Assembly: GCF_017565425.1 (NCBI RefSeq)
Contig: NZ_JAGEMK010000003.1
Location: 62,001-126,000, forward strand
From: Actinotalea soli
Lineage (GTDB): Bacteria > Actinomycetota > Actinomycetes > Actinomycetales > Cellulomonadaceae
Direction of reading: 5' to 3'
Length of the DNA: 64,000 nt
Every line of letters starts with the position of its first letter. Position 1 is the first letter of the stretch. This document shows, in pieces, positions 43,570 through 51,524 of this stretch. The notes beneath the pieces are model-generated. The model was not told the origin of the DNA. It did no database searches and saw only the letters and a list, made by a program, of their open reading frames with translations. The position numbers and the translations under genes were made by a program.

Positions 43570-43628
43570 GCCTTGCGCCCGGCGCCGGCGTCCCACCGCC
43601 ACCGGCGCACCTGGACCGACCGGTCCTC

Positions 43629-43654
43629 GAGCCCGCCTCCTCGGAGGCGGGCTC
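43629..43654 (+). terminator. Terminator of cysK-cysE
   Basis: A 12-bp perfect stem, GAGCCCGCCTCC / GGAGGCGGGCTC, with a 2-nt apparent loop lies 60 nt beyond the cysE stop. Confidence 0.7.
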
Positions 43655-43692
43655 TCGTCGTCTCGGCATGTGAGCAGTTCGTTGTCCACCCC

Positions 43693-43744
43693 TTGCCACA
43701 CGGCCGCCGACACGGTTACCGTCACAGCGCAGTCTTAAGGACTG
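43693..43744 (+). promoter_or_regulatory. Promoter and palindromic operator of the second sulfur operon
   Basis: TTGCCA (43693-43698) and TACCGT (43717-43722) are spaced by 18 nt. The predicted start point falls at the edge of a palindrome, CAGTC-TTAAG-GACTG (43730-43744), a plausible repressor site. Transcription would run about 65 nt to the leader peptide ATG at 43795. Confidence 0.6.
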
Positions 43745-43794
43745 AACGAACCGTCTCACTGGGTGGGACCTACGAGGGAAGGAGGCCTGCGCCG

Positions 43795-43875
43795 ATGCTC
43801 TGTCACCGTGACATGACGATGGCGCGGCCGATGCTGCCCTCGATGTGTGGCTGCATGCCACGCGCTGGCGCCTGA
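43795..43875 (+). CDS. Cys/Met-rich leader peptide of the sulfonate-import/metY operon
   Basis: A 26-codon ORF with an AAGGAGG site. It contains three Cys and six Met codons after the start, including the cluster PSMCGCMPRAGA. It lies 174 nt upstream of the ABC ATPase gene. A longer in-frame ORF begins upstream at 43573 but would overlap the cysK-cysE terminator and the promoter, so the short form is preferred. Its MCGCMP core resembles MCMP in the leader at 2615-2707. Both Cys and Met codons suggest that it senses supply of either sulfur amino acid; this is inferred. Confidence 0.65.
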   Translation: MLCHRDMTMARPMLPSMCGCMPRAGA

Positions 43876-43941
43876 CGCGCTGCCCGCTCCCCCGAGCCCG
43901 AGCAGACGTCCGGTCCGACGACGGACCTAGGTGGCCAGCGC
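43862..43941 (+). promoter_or_regulatory. Attenuator-like inverted repeat overlapping the end of the Cys/Met leader
   Basis: GCGCTGGC (43862-43869) covers the last codons of the leader and pairs with GCCAGCGC (43934-43941), 108 nt before the ATPase start. The stop codon lies between the arms. The same GCGCTGG/CCAGCGC stem follows the cysK leader. Confidence 0.55.
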
Positions 43942-44049
43942 ACCTCCCCCGCCCCGCCCGCACGCATCCCCGTGCCCGGTGAGCCGGCCGGCCCCCTGCC
44001 CTGGAGCCTCGTCGCGCTGCGTCGGTCGCGCCGTCTCCGAGGACCTCTC

Positions 44050-44889
44050 ATGGCGATCACCTCCCCCACCACCGTCCGGACCCACCCCGCGCACCCGGTC
44101 TCGATCCGCGACGTCGGCCGGACCTTCCCGGCCCGTGACCGCGGCGGGCGCGACACCCCCGTCCTGGCCGGGGTCGACCTCGAGGTCGAGGCCGGCGAGA
44201 TCGTCGCCCTGATCGGTGCCTCGGGCTGCGGCAAGTCGACGCTCCTGCGCCAGATCAGCGGTCTCGACACCCCGACAGCCGGGCAGATCCTCGTCGACGG
44301 GACGCCCGTGCGCGGCACCGACGAGCGCTCCGCGGTCGCGTTCCAGGAGCCCCGCCTGCTGCCCTGGCGGACCCTGGCCCAGAACGTGGCCCTCGGGCTC
44401 CCGCGCGGCACGGACAAGGCCGCGGGCCGCCAGCGGGTCGCCGAGCTGCTCGAGCTGGTCGGTCTGGGCGAGTGCACCCAGTACCGCCCGCGCCAGATCA
44501 GCGGCGGCATGGCCCAGCGGACCTCCCTCGCCCGCGCCCTGGCCCGCAACCCCGGCGTCCTCGTCCTCGACGAGCCCTTCGGTGCCCTCGACGCCCTGAC
44601 CCGCCTGCGCATGCAGGACCTGCTCCTCGACGTGCACGCCGCCGAGCCGACGACCGTCGTCCTGGTCACCCACGACGTCGACGAGGCCCTCTACCTGGCT
44701 GACCGCGTCGTGCTCCTCGGTCGGCCCGAGGGGGCACCTCGCGGCACGGCGAGCACGGTCCGCACGATCGTCACGGTCCCCGGCACCCGGCCGCGCGACC
44801 GTGGCGACGCCGAGCTCGCACACCTGCGCGCCGGGCTCCTCGAGGGCCTCGGCGTCCATGCCCACCACCAGACCACCCCGACGCCGTGA
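44050..44889 (+). CDS. Sulfonate/nitrate-type ABC importer ATP-binding protein
   Basis: A 279-residue SsuB/TauB-type ATPase. It has a Walker A GASGCGKST, an ISGGMAQRTSLARAL signature and a Walker [16 protein letters not shown]. The start at 44050 (MAITSPTTVR) is chosen; upstream codons overlap the leader's hairpin region. First structural gene of an operon continuing with binding protein, permease, acyl-CoA synthetase, metY and a CoA-binding protein. An aliphatic sulfonate or related organosulfur substrate is inferred from family and context. Confidence 0.88.
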   Translation: MAITSPTTVRTHPAHPVSIRDVGRTFPARDRGGRDTPVLAGVDLEVEAGEIVALIGASGCGKSTLLRQISGLDTPTAGQILVDGTPVRGTDERSAVAFQEPRLLPWRTLAQNVALGLPRGTDKAAGRQRVAELLELVGLGECTQYRPRQISGGMAQRTSLARALARNPGVLVLDEPFGALDALTRLRMQDLLLDVHAAEPTTVVLVTHDVDEALYLADRVVLLGRPEGAPRGTASTVRTIVTVPGTRPRDRGDAELAHLRAGLLEGLGVHAHHQTTPTP

Positions 44890-44981
44890 CCCACCGCGCC
44901 GTGGTCCGGCACCACCCCCGCACCTCGCACGGCCGACCGGCCGCGCGACCCACCAGCACGACCACCACGAGAGGGACCCTC

Positions 44982-46031
44982 ATGAGGATCCGCACCGCAC
45001 TGTCCGTCACCGCGACGACCGCCGTCGCCGCCCTGATGCTCAGCAGCTGCGCTGCCGGTGAGGGTTCGGCGACCACCGACGACGCCCCCGCCCCCGGCAC
45101 GACCACCGAGGGCGGCTGGAGCGCCGACACCCTCGACATCGACTTCGCGACCTACAACCCGCTCAGCCTCATCATCAAGGAGGAGGGTTGGCTCGAGGAG
45201 ACCCTCGGCGAGGAGGTCACCGTCACCTGGACCCAGTCGGCGGGCTCGAACAAGGCCAACGAGGCCCTGCGTGCCGACGCGATCGACGTCGGCTCCACGG
45301 CTGGCTCGGCCGCGCTGCTGGCCCGCGCGAACGGGTCGCCGATCCAGACCATCGGGATCTACACCCAGCCCGAGTGGGCCGCGATCGTCGTCCCGACCGA
45401 CTCCGACATCGAGTCCGTCGAGGACCTCGCCGGTCGGTCGATCGCCGCGACCAAGGGCACCGACCCGTACTTCTTCCTGCTGCAGACCCTCGAGGAGCAC
45501 GGCCTCGAGCTGGGCGACGTCGAGGTGCAGAACCTGCAGCACGCCGACGGCCGCGTGGCCCTCGAGAACGGCTCGGTCGAGGCGTGGGCCGGCCTGGACC
45601 CGATCATGGCCGACAGCGAGGTCAACGGCGGTACCGAGCTGATCTACCGCAACATCGACTTCAACACCTACGGCTTCCTCAACGCGACCGAGTCCTTCAT
45701 CGAGGAGTCCCCCGACCTCGCCCAGGTCGTGCTCGACGCCTACGAGAAGGCCCGGGCCTGGGCCCTGGAGAACCCCGAGGAGACGGCCCAGATCCTCGCG
45801 GACGTCGCAGGCATCGACCTCGAGATCGCCGAGAAGGTCATCATCGAGCGCACCGTGATCGACCTGGACCCGGTCCCGGGCGACGCCCAGCGCGAGGTCC
45901 TCGAGGTGGTCGGGCCGATCTTCGTCGACTCGGGGGACGTCTCCTCGCAGGACCAGATCGACGAGGCCCTCGACACCCTGTTCGACGACACCTTCGCCTC
46001 CGCGGCGGACCCGTCGACCATCGCGGACTGA
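44982..46031 (+). CDS. SsuA-like ABC substrate-binding lipoprotein
   Basis: A 349-residue binding protein with a signal peptide ending ALMLSSC (lipobox). The mature part (LSLIIKEEGWLEETLGEEVTVTWTQSAGSN in pieces, ALRADAIDVGSTAGSAALLARANG) matches sulfonate/taurine binding proteins. It delivers substrate to the permease at 46136 and the ATPase at 44050. A GAGGGA site lies 6 nt before the ATG. A long structured intergenic element follows, which may protect this message and raise its level over the permease. Confidence 0.88.
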   Translation: MRIRTALSVTATTAVAALMLSSCAAGEGSATTDDAPAPGTTTEGGWSADTLDIDFATYNPLSLIIKEEGWLEETLGEEVTVTWTQSAGSNKANEALRADAIDVGSTAGSAALLARANGSPIQTIGIYTQPEWAAIVVPTDSDIESVEDLAGRSIAATKGTDPYFFLLQTLEEHGLELGDVEVQNLQHADGRVALENGSVEAWAGLDPIMADSEVNGGTELIYRNIDFNTYGFLNATESFIEESPDLAQVVLDAYEKARAWALENPEETAQILADVAGIDLEIAEKVIIERTVIDLDPVPGDAQREVLEVVGPIFVDSGDVSSQDQIDEALDTLFDDTFASAADPSTIAD

Positions 46032-46040
46032 CCGCGACCT

Positions 46041-46096
46041 GATCCCGTGCCGGGAGGCGGTGGGCCTCCGGGCGCCTGACCTCCTGGCACGGGATC
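46041..46096 (+). promoter_or_regulatory. Structured intergenic element between binding protein and permease
   Basis: An 11-bp outer stem, GATCCCGTGCC (46041-46051) / GGCACGGGATC (46086-46096), encloses an inner hairpin built on GGAGGC / GCCTCC. Such elements between a binding-protein gene and its permease usually stabilise the upstream mRNA or end part of the transcripts. Confidence 0.6.
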
Positions 46097-46135
46097 GACC
46101 CACCGCACGTCGAGCAGGGGCAGAAGGAGCCGATC

Positions 46136-47056
46136 ATGACGATCCTCGGGAGCACCGGGACCGGACCCGTCGTCGACAAGGACGGCAGGCCGCTCCGCGC
46201 GTTGAACCAGTTCGACACGAGGGGCGACCAGCCCGTCGACCCGTCCTCCGGCGACACAGGACGCCCGTCCCCGGCCCGCCGGTGGAACCCTCTCGCCACC
46301 CGTTGGGGACGGGTGGGCCTCGGCCTCGTCGTGCCGGCCCTGCTGCTGGCCCTCTGGCAGCTCGCGACCTCGGTGCTGGGGGTGTTCGCCCCGCACCAGC
46401 TGCCGGCCCCGACCGCCGTCTGGCAGGCCGCCGTCGAGCTCGCGACCTGGGAGGTGGGGCCGACGTTGTGGGAGCACCTCCAGATCTCGACCCAGCGCGT
46501 CCTCCTCGGCTTCGCCCTCGGGTCTGTGCTCGGGCTCGCGGTGGGCGCCCTGGTCGGCCTCTCACGGCTCGGCGACGCCCTGCTGAGCGGGACCTTCGGG
46601 GCGGTCCGCGCGGTGCCCTCGCTCGGCTGGGTGCCGCTGCTCATCCTGTGGATGGGCATCAACGAGGACTCCAAGGTCACGCTCATCGCGATCGGCGCCT
46701 TCTTTCCCGTCTACACCACCGTCGCCTCGGCCCTGAGGCACGTCGACCAGCACCTCGTCGAGGCCGGCCGGGCCTACGGCCTGCGCGGGACCTCGCTGCT
46801 GCTCCGGGTCCAGCTCCCCGCCGCGACGCCGGCCGTGGTCTCGGGCCTGCGACTGGCCCTGGCCCAGTCGTGGCTGTTCCTGGTGGCGGCCGAGCTCATC
46901 GCCTCCTCGATGGGTCTGGGCTTCCTCCTGATGGACTCGGCGAACAACGGCCGGACCGACAGGATCCTGCTCGCCCTCGTGATGCTCGCGCTCATCGGCA
47001 AGCTCACCGACGCCCTCATCGGCGTCGTCGAGAAGCGCCTCCTGCGCCGCTTCTGA
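46136..47056 (+). CDS. Sulfonate-type ABC importer permease
   Basis: A 306-residue SsuC/TauC-type permease. A Pro/Asp-rich cytoplasmic N-terminus of about 55 residues precedes the first helix (VGLGLVVPALLLALWQLATSVLG). The coupling loop is around VEAGRAYGLRGTSLLLRVQLP, and the C-terminus is VEKRLLRRF. AAGGAG site before the ATG. One permease gene with one ATPase and one binding protein makes a complete importer. Confidence 0.88.
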   Translation: MTILGSTGTGPVVDKDGRPLRALNQFDTRGDQPVDPSSGDTGRPSPARRWNPLATRWGRVGLGLVVPALLLALWQLATSVLGVFAPHQLPAPTAVWQAAVELATWEVGPTLWEHLQISTQRVLLGFALGSVLGLAVGALVGLSRLGDALLSGTFGAVRAVPSLGWVPLLILWMGINEDSKVTLIAIGAFFPVYTTVASALRHVDQHLVEAGRAYGLRGTSLLLRVQLPAATPAVVSGLRLALAQSWLFLVAAELIASSMGLGFLLMDSANNGRTDRILLALVMLALIGKLTDALIGVVEKRLLRRF

Positions 47057-47077
47057 CTCGCCCGCCCACCTCCCAAC

Positions 47078-47127
47078 CTCGTGTCAGAACGCGGGATACC
47101 CAGGGGTATCCCAGCGTCTGACACGAG
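47078..47127 (+). promoter_or_regulatory. Extended near-perfect 50-nt hairpin before the acyl-CoA synthetase
   Basis: Two 23-nt arms flank a 4-nt loop (CAGG, 47101-47104). The outer 11 bp (CTCGTGTCAGA / TCTGACACGAG) and the inner 7-8 bp (GGATACC / GGTATCC) pair perfectly; a 5-bp internal segment does not. It lies in the 96-bp gap between permease and acyl-CoA synthetase. There is no U tract, so it is not a classical terminator. It could be a processing site, an operator or an internal attenuator. The 10-mer TCGTGTCAGA also occurs at 2610-2619, in the leader of the first sulfur operon. Confidence 0.6.
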
Positions 47128-47152
47128 ATGACGACGACCTGAGACGAGCGCG

Positions 47153-49270
47153 ATGACCAGCACCACGGCCCGCACCTCCGCGGCCACCGGCCCGACGATC
47201 ACCAACCTGCTCACCGAGGCGCGCACGGTCCCTGCTCCGGCAGGTCAGTGGAACGTCAGCCCCTCGGACCACGCCCGGCTGCTCGCCGAGGCCGAGGCCG
47301 ACCACGTCGCCTTCTGGGAGCGGGCGGCCGAGCGCCTCGAGTGGGCCGAGCCCTGGCACACCGCCCACACCTGGAGCCCCGCCGTCCCCGACCCCGAGGA
47401 CCCCGAGCGGCTCACCGTGCCCGAGGCCACCTGGTTCTCCGGCGGGCGGCTCAACGTCGCCGTGAACTGCGTCGACCGCCACGTCGCCGCAGGGCGCGGG
47501 GACAAGGTCGCGCTGCACGTCGAGGGCGAGCCCGGGGACCGGCGCAGCTACACCTACGCCGAGCTGCAGCGCGAGGTGTGCCGGGCCGCGAACGCCCTGA
47601 CCGACCTGGGCGTCGTCCGCGGGGACCGCGTCGTGGTCTACCTGCCCGTGCTGGCCGAGACGGTCGTGGTGACCCTCGCCATCGCGCGGATCGGCGCGAT
47701 CCACTCGCTCGTCTTCGGCGGGTTCTCGGCCGAGGCCGTCCGCTTCCGCGTGCAGGACACCCGCGCCAAGCTCCTGGTGACCAGCGACGGGCAGTTCCGG
47801 CGCGGAGCAGCCGTCCCCACCAAGGCCACCGCGGACGAGGCGGTCGCCGGCCTCGACCACGTCGAGCACGTGCTGGTCGTCCGTCGCACCGGCGAGCAGA
47901 CCCCCGAGGTCCCGTGGACCGAGGGGCGCGACGTGTGGTGGCACGAGGCCGTCGAGACCGCCTCCCCGGAGCACGAGGCCGAGGCCTTCGACGCCGAGAC
48001 CCCGCTGTTCATCATCTACACCTCGGGCACGACCGGGAAGCCCAAGGGCCTGGTGCACACCAGCGGCGGCTACCTCACCCAGGCCTCCTGGACGCACTGG
48101 GCGCACTTCGACGCCCGCGAGGACGACGTGCACTGGTGCACCGCGGACCTCGCCTGGGTCACCGCCCACACCTACGAGATCTACGGCCCGCTCTCCAACG
48201 GCCTGACCCAGGTGATCTACGAGGGCACCCCGAACACCCCCCACACCGCGCGCCACCTCGAGATCATCGAGCGCTACGGCGTGACGACGTACTACACGGC
48301 CCCCACCCTCATCCGCACCCTGATGACCTGGTTCCCCGACGGGCTGCCGCCCGAGCACGACCTCTCCTCGCTGCGCCTGCTCGGCACCGTCGGCGAGTCG
48401 ATCAACCCCGAGGCCTGGGTGTGGTTCCACCAGCAGATCGGTCAGGGTCGGGCCCCGATCGTCGACACCTGGTGGCAGTCCGAGACCGGCGCGACGATGA
48501 TCGCCCCGCTCCCGGGGGTCACGACCCTCAAGCCCGGCTCGGCCACACGACCGCTCCCGGGCATCTCGGCCCTGGTGGTCGACGAGCAGGGCCATGAGGT
48601 GCCCCGGGGCGAGGGCGGCTTCCTCGTGGTCGACCGCACCTGGCCGGGCATGGCCCGCACCATCTGGAACGACCCCGAGCGGTACCGGGACGCCTACTGG
48701 TCACGCTTCGCCGAGCAGGGCTACTTCTTCGCCGGGGACGGCGCCCGCTACGACGCCGACGGCGACATCTGGCTGCTGGGCCGCGTCGACGACGTCATCA
48801 ACGTCTCCGGCCACCGGCTGTCGACCATCGAGATCGAGTCCGCCCTGGTCTCCCACCCGGCGGTCGGCGAGGCAGGGGTCGCCGGGGTCGAGGACCCCAC
48901 CACCGGCCAGGCCATCGCCGCCTTCGTGATCCCCGCCCGCACGACCGCCGCGCCCGACGACGCCGCGGCCTGGGTCCGGCACGCCGCCGAGCTGACCGAG
49001 GCGCTGCGCGCCCACGTGGCCCGGGAGATCGGCCCGATCGCCAAGCCTCGGGACGTGGTCGTCGTGCCGGACCTGCCCAAGACGCGGTCAGGGAAGATCA
49101 TGAGACGGCTGCTCGCCGATCTCGTCGCGGGAGGCACCCTGGGAGACGTGACCTCCCTGCAGGACGCCCGCGCCGTGAGCCGCATCGAGGCCGTGCTCGC
49201 CGCGCGGTCCGCCGCGGGCTCCAGCCCCGCCAGCCCGACCAGCCCGACCACCACCGAGGAGTCCACGTGA
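47153..49270 (+). CDS. Acetyl-CoA synthetase-like acyl-CoA ligase
   Basis: A 705-residue adenylate-forming enzyme of the Acs/PrpE class. NVAVNCVDRH near the start, YTSGTTGKPKGLVHTSGGYL, the TWWQSETGATMIAPLPG core and the acetylation-site region PKTRSGKIMRR near the C-terminus are all present. It makes acetyl-CoA (or propionyl-CoA) from the free acid. Its place in a sulfur operon ahead of metY suggests supply of acetyl-CoA for homoserine acetylation, or reuse of acetate released by sulfhydrylation. Its ribosome site is weak. Its stop overlaps metY by 4 bp. Confidence 0.88.
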   Translation: MTSTTARTSAATGPTITNLLTEARTVPAPAGQWNVSPSDHARLLAEAEADHVAFWERAAERLEWAEPWHTAHTWSPAVPDPEDPERLTVPEATWFSGGRLNVAVNCVDRHVAAGRGDKVALHVEGEPGDRRSYTYAELQREVCRAANALTDLGVVRGDRVVVYLPVLAETVVVTLAIARIGAIHSLVFGGFSAEAVRFRVQDTRAKLLVTSDGQFRRGAAVPTKATADEAVAGLDHVEHVLVVRRTGEQTPEVPWTEGRDVWWHEAVETASPEHEAEAFDAETPLFIIYTSGTTGKPKGLVHTSGGYLTQASWTHWAHFDAREDDVHWCTADLAWVTAHTYEIYGPLSNGLTQVIYEGTPNTPHTARHLEIIERYGVTTYYTAPTLIRTLMTWFPDGLPPEHDLSSLRLLGTVGESINPEAWVWFHQQIGQGRAPIVDTWWQSETGATMIAPLPGVTTLKPGSATRPLPGISALVVDEQGHEVPRGEGGFLVVDRTWPGMARTIWNDPERYRDAYWSRFAEQGYFFAGDGARYDADGDIWLLGRVDDVINVSGHRLSTIEIESALVSHPAVGEAGVAGVEDPTTGQAIAAFVIPARTTAAPDDAAAWVRHAAELTEALRAHVAREIGPIAKPRDVVVVPDLPKTRSGKIMRRLLADLVAGGTLGDVTSLQDARAVSRIEAVLAARSAAGSSPASPTSPTTTEEST

Positions 49271-50625
49271 CCGAGGCCGCACCCGAGCGCCGCTGGGGGT
49301 TCCGCACCCGGGCCCTGCACGCCGGCGGGGTCCCTGACGCCGCGACCGGCGCCCGCGCCGTGCCGATCTACCAGACCACCTCGTTCGTGTTCAACGACAC
49401 GGCCGACGCCGCGAACCTCTTCGCCCTGCAGAAGTACGGGAACATCTACTCGCGGATCGGCAACCCCACGGTCGCTGCCTTCGAGGAGCGGATGGCCTCC
49501 CTCGAGGGAGGCATCGGTGCGGTCGCGACCGCCTCGGGGATGTCCGCCGAGTTCATCACCTTCGCGGCCCTCGTCGGCGCCGGGGACCACGTGGTCGCCT
49601 CGGCCGGGCTCTACGGCGGCACGGTGACCCAGCTCGACGTGACCCTGCGCCGCTTCGGCGTCCAGACCACCTTCGTGCCCGGCACGGACCCCGCCGACTA
49701 CGCGGCGGCGATCCGGCCCGAGACCAAGGTCGTCTACGCCGAGGTCGTCGCCAACCCCTCGGGGGAGGTCACCGACCTGGCTGGGCTCGCCGAGGTGGCC
49801 CACGCCGCGGGGCTGCCCCTCGTGGTGGATGCCACCCTGGCCACGCCCTACCTGTGCCGGCCGATCGAGCACGGGGCGGACATCGTCGTGCACTCGGCCA
49901 CCAAGTTCCTCGGGGGGCACGGCACCACCCTCGGCGGCGTGGTCGTCGAGAGCGGCCGGTTCGACTGGGGCAACGGGAAGTTCCCGCAGATGACCGAGCC
50001 CGTGGCCTCCTACGGGGGCGTGAGCTGGTGGGAGAACTTCGGTGAGTACGGGTTCCTCACCAAGCTCCGGTCCGAGCAGCTGCGGGACATCGGACCGGCG
50101 CTCTCGGCCCAGTCGGCCTTCCAGCTGCTGCAGGGCGTCGAGACCCTGCCCCAGCGCCTGGACGCCCACCTGGCCAACGCCCGCGTGGTGGCCGAGTGGC
50201 TCGAGGCCGACCCCCGCATCGGGTACGTCACCTGGGCCGGGCTGCCGAGCCACCCGCACCACGAGCGCGCGGCCCACTACCTCCCGGCGGGCCCCGGCGC
50301 CGTCTTCGCCTTCGGCCTGCGCGGCACGGAGACCGTCGCCGCGCGGGACGCCGGGCGCACCTTCATCGAGGCCCTGCAGCTCGCGAGCCACCTCGCGAAC
50401 ATCGGCGACGCACGGACCCTGGTGATCCACCCCGGCTCGACCACCCACCAGCAGCTGACGGTCGAGCAGCTCGCCGCGGCCGGGGTGCCCGAGGACTTGG
50501 TGCGGATCAGCGTGGGCCTCGAGGACGTCGAGGACATCCTGTGGGACCTCGACCAGGCCCTGACGGCCGCGGTCGGGCCCGCCGACCAGCACGTCGCACC
50601 GAACGCCGACGAGGTGACCGCATGA
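49267..50625 (+). CDS. metY: O-acetylhomoserine (O-acetylserine) sulfhydrylase
   Basis: A 452-residue Cys/Met-metabolism PLP enzyme. TRALHAGGVPDAATGARAVPIYQTTSF (in pieces) is the MetY-type N-terminus, with the Schiff-base Lys213 (HSATKFLGGHG). The length of about 450 favours MetY over MetB. It combines sulfide with O-acetylhomoserine to give homocysteine and acetate. GTG start overlapping the acyl-CoA synthetase stop, and ATGA overlap with the CoA-binding gene. Direct sulfhydrylation links the imported sulfur to methionine. Confidence 0.93.
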   Translation: MTEAAPERRWGFRTRALHAGGVPDAATGARAVPIYQTTSFVFNDTADAANLFALQKYGNIYSRIGNPTVAAFEERMASLEGGIGAVATASGMSAEFITFAALVGAGDHVVASAGLYGGTVTQLDVTLRRFGVQTTFVPGTDPADYAAAIRPETKVVYAEVVANPSGEVTDLAGLAEVAHAAGLPLVVDATLATPYLCRPIEHGADIVVHSATKFLGGHGTTLGGVVVESGRFDWGNGKFPQMTEPVASYGGVSWWENFGEYGFLTKLRSEQLRDIGPALSAQSAFQLLQGVETLPQRLDAHLANARVVAEWLEADPRIGYVTWAGLPSHPHHERAAHYLPAGPGAVFAFGLRGTETVAARDAGRTFIEALQLASHLANIGDARTLVIHPGSTTHQQLTVEQLAAAGVPEDLVRISVGLEDVEDILWDLDQALTAAVGPADQHVAPNADEVTA

Positions 50626-51182
50626 CCGAGTCCTGCGCCCTGCCCGGGGCCCCCACGACCAGCGGTGCCGACGCCTCGGGGGCAGCCGGCGACGCCGCGC
50701 TGACCCGCACGTGGACCGGCCCGAGCGCCCCCGCGCGCCTCGACATCCTGCGCCGCACGCGCTCGATCGCGATCGTGGGGGCCTCGGCCAACCCCTCGCG
50801 GGCGAGCTACTTCGTCGCGACGTACCTGCTGTCCTCGTCACCGTACGAGGTCTACTTCGTCAACCCCCGGGCCACCGAGATCCTGGGGCGTCCGGTCTAC
50901 CCGTCCCTCGACGCGCTGCCCGTGGTCCCCGACCTGGTCGACGTGTTCCGTCGCCACGACGACCTGCCCACCGTGCTCGACGAGACCCTCGCGGTGGGAG
51001 CCCGCACGCTCTGGCTGCAGCTGGGCTCCTGGCACGAGGAGGTCGCCCGGCGGGCCGAGGACGCGGGGCTCGAGGTCGTCATGGACCGGTGCGTCAAGAT
51101 CGAGCACGCGCGCTTCCACGGCGGTCTCCACCTCGCCGGGTTCAACACCGGCGTCATCAGCTCGCGTCGGGCCCTGGGCTGA
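50622..51182 (+). CDS. CoA-binding (Rossmann) domain protein
   Basis: A 186-residue YccU-type CoA-binding protein. A disordered Ala/Gly-rich N-terminus of about 40 residues precedes the Rossmann fold (SIAIVGASANPSRASYFVATYLL, YEVYFVNPRATEILGRPVYPSLD) and a conserved VVMDRCVKIEHARF. It is translationally coupled to metY (ATGA), an association seen in other actinobacteria. A role in acyl-CoA sensing or in the MetY complex is possible but not shown. Its end overlaps the convergent ATL gene by 26 bp. Confidence 0.83.
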   Translation: MTESCALPGAPTTSGADASGAAGDAALTRTWTGPSAPARLDILRRTRSIAIVGASANPSRASYFVATYLLSSSPYEVYFVNPRATEILGRPVYPSLDALPVVPDLVDVFRRHDDLPTVLDETLAVGARTLWLQLGSWHEEVARRAEDAGLEVVMDRCVKIEHARFHGGLHLAGFNTGVISSRRALG

Positions 51183-51510
51183 GGACGGGCGGGGACCAGC
51201 GCGCCTCGCGCAGGTCCACCCGCTCCCCCACGGCGTCCGGGCCAGCGCCGCCCCGCAGCGGGCAGCCCTCCTCGTGCAACCGGCGCAGCGCCTCGGCGCG
51301 GTGCCGGGCGGGGGGCTCCCCCGCGGCGTTGACGACCCGCCACCACGGCACGCCGCCACCGGCCCGGGCCATCACCTGCCCGACCTGACGGGCCCCACCT
51401 CGCCCCAGGATCTCGCGCAGCACGGCTGCGACGTCCCCGTACGTCATCACCCGGCCCGCCGGGATCGCGTCCACGAGGTCCAGGACCTCCTCGAGGTACT
51501 CCTCGTCCAC
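51157..51510 (-). CDS. Alkyltransferase-like (ATL) DNA repair protein
   Basis: A 117-residue protein with the MGMT DNA-binding fold (IPAGRVMTYGDVAAVL, RQVGQVMARAGGGVPWWRVVNAAG). The alkyl-accepting PCHR cysteine is replaced (PWWRV), so it cannot repair by itself. ATL proteins flag O6-alkylguanine for nucleotide excision repair. It lies 14 bp downstream of the phosphatase gene on the minus strand. Confidence 0.87.
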   Translation of the reverse strand: MDEEYLEEVLDLVDAIPAGRVMTYGDVAAVLREILGRGGARQVGQVMARAGGGVPWWRVVNAAGEPPARHRAEALRRLHEEGCPLRGGAGPDAVGERVDLREARWSPPVLSPGPDAS

Positions 51511-51524
51511 CGCGCCGACGCCCC

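Noticed and set aside
43573-43794. Longer 100-residue version of the Cys/Met leader ORF
   Set aside because: It would start inside the cysK-cysE transcript, run through the terminator at 43629-43654 and the promoter at 43693-43722, and lacks a ribosome site; the 26-codon form has AAGGAGG.
47078-47127. Long hairpin as the end of an insertion sequence or MITE
   Set aside because: It is a single hairpin with a 4-nt loop, without flanking target-site duplication or any transposase nearby.
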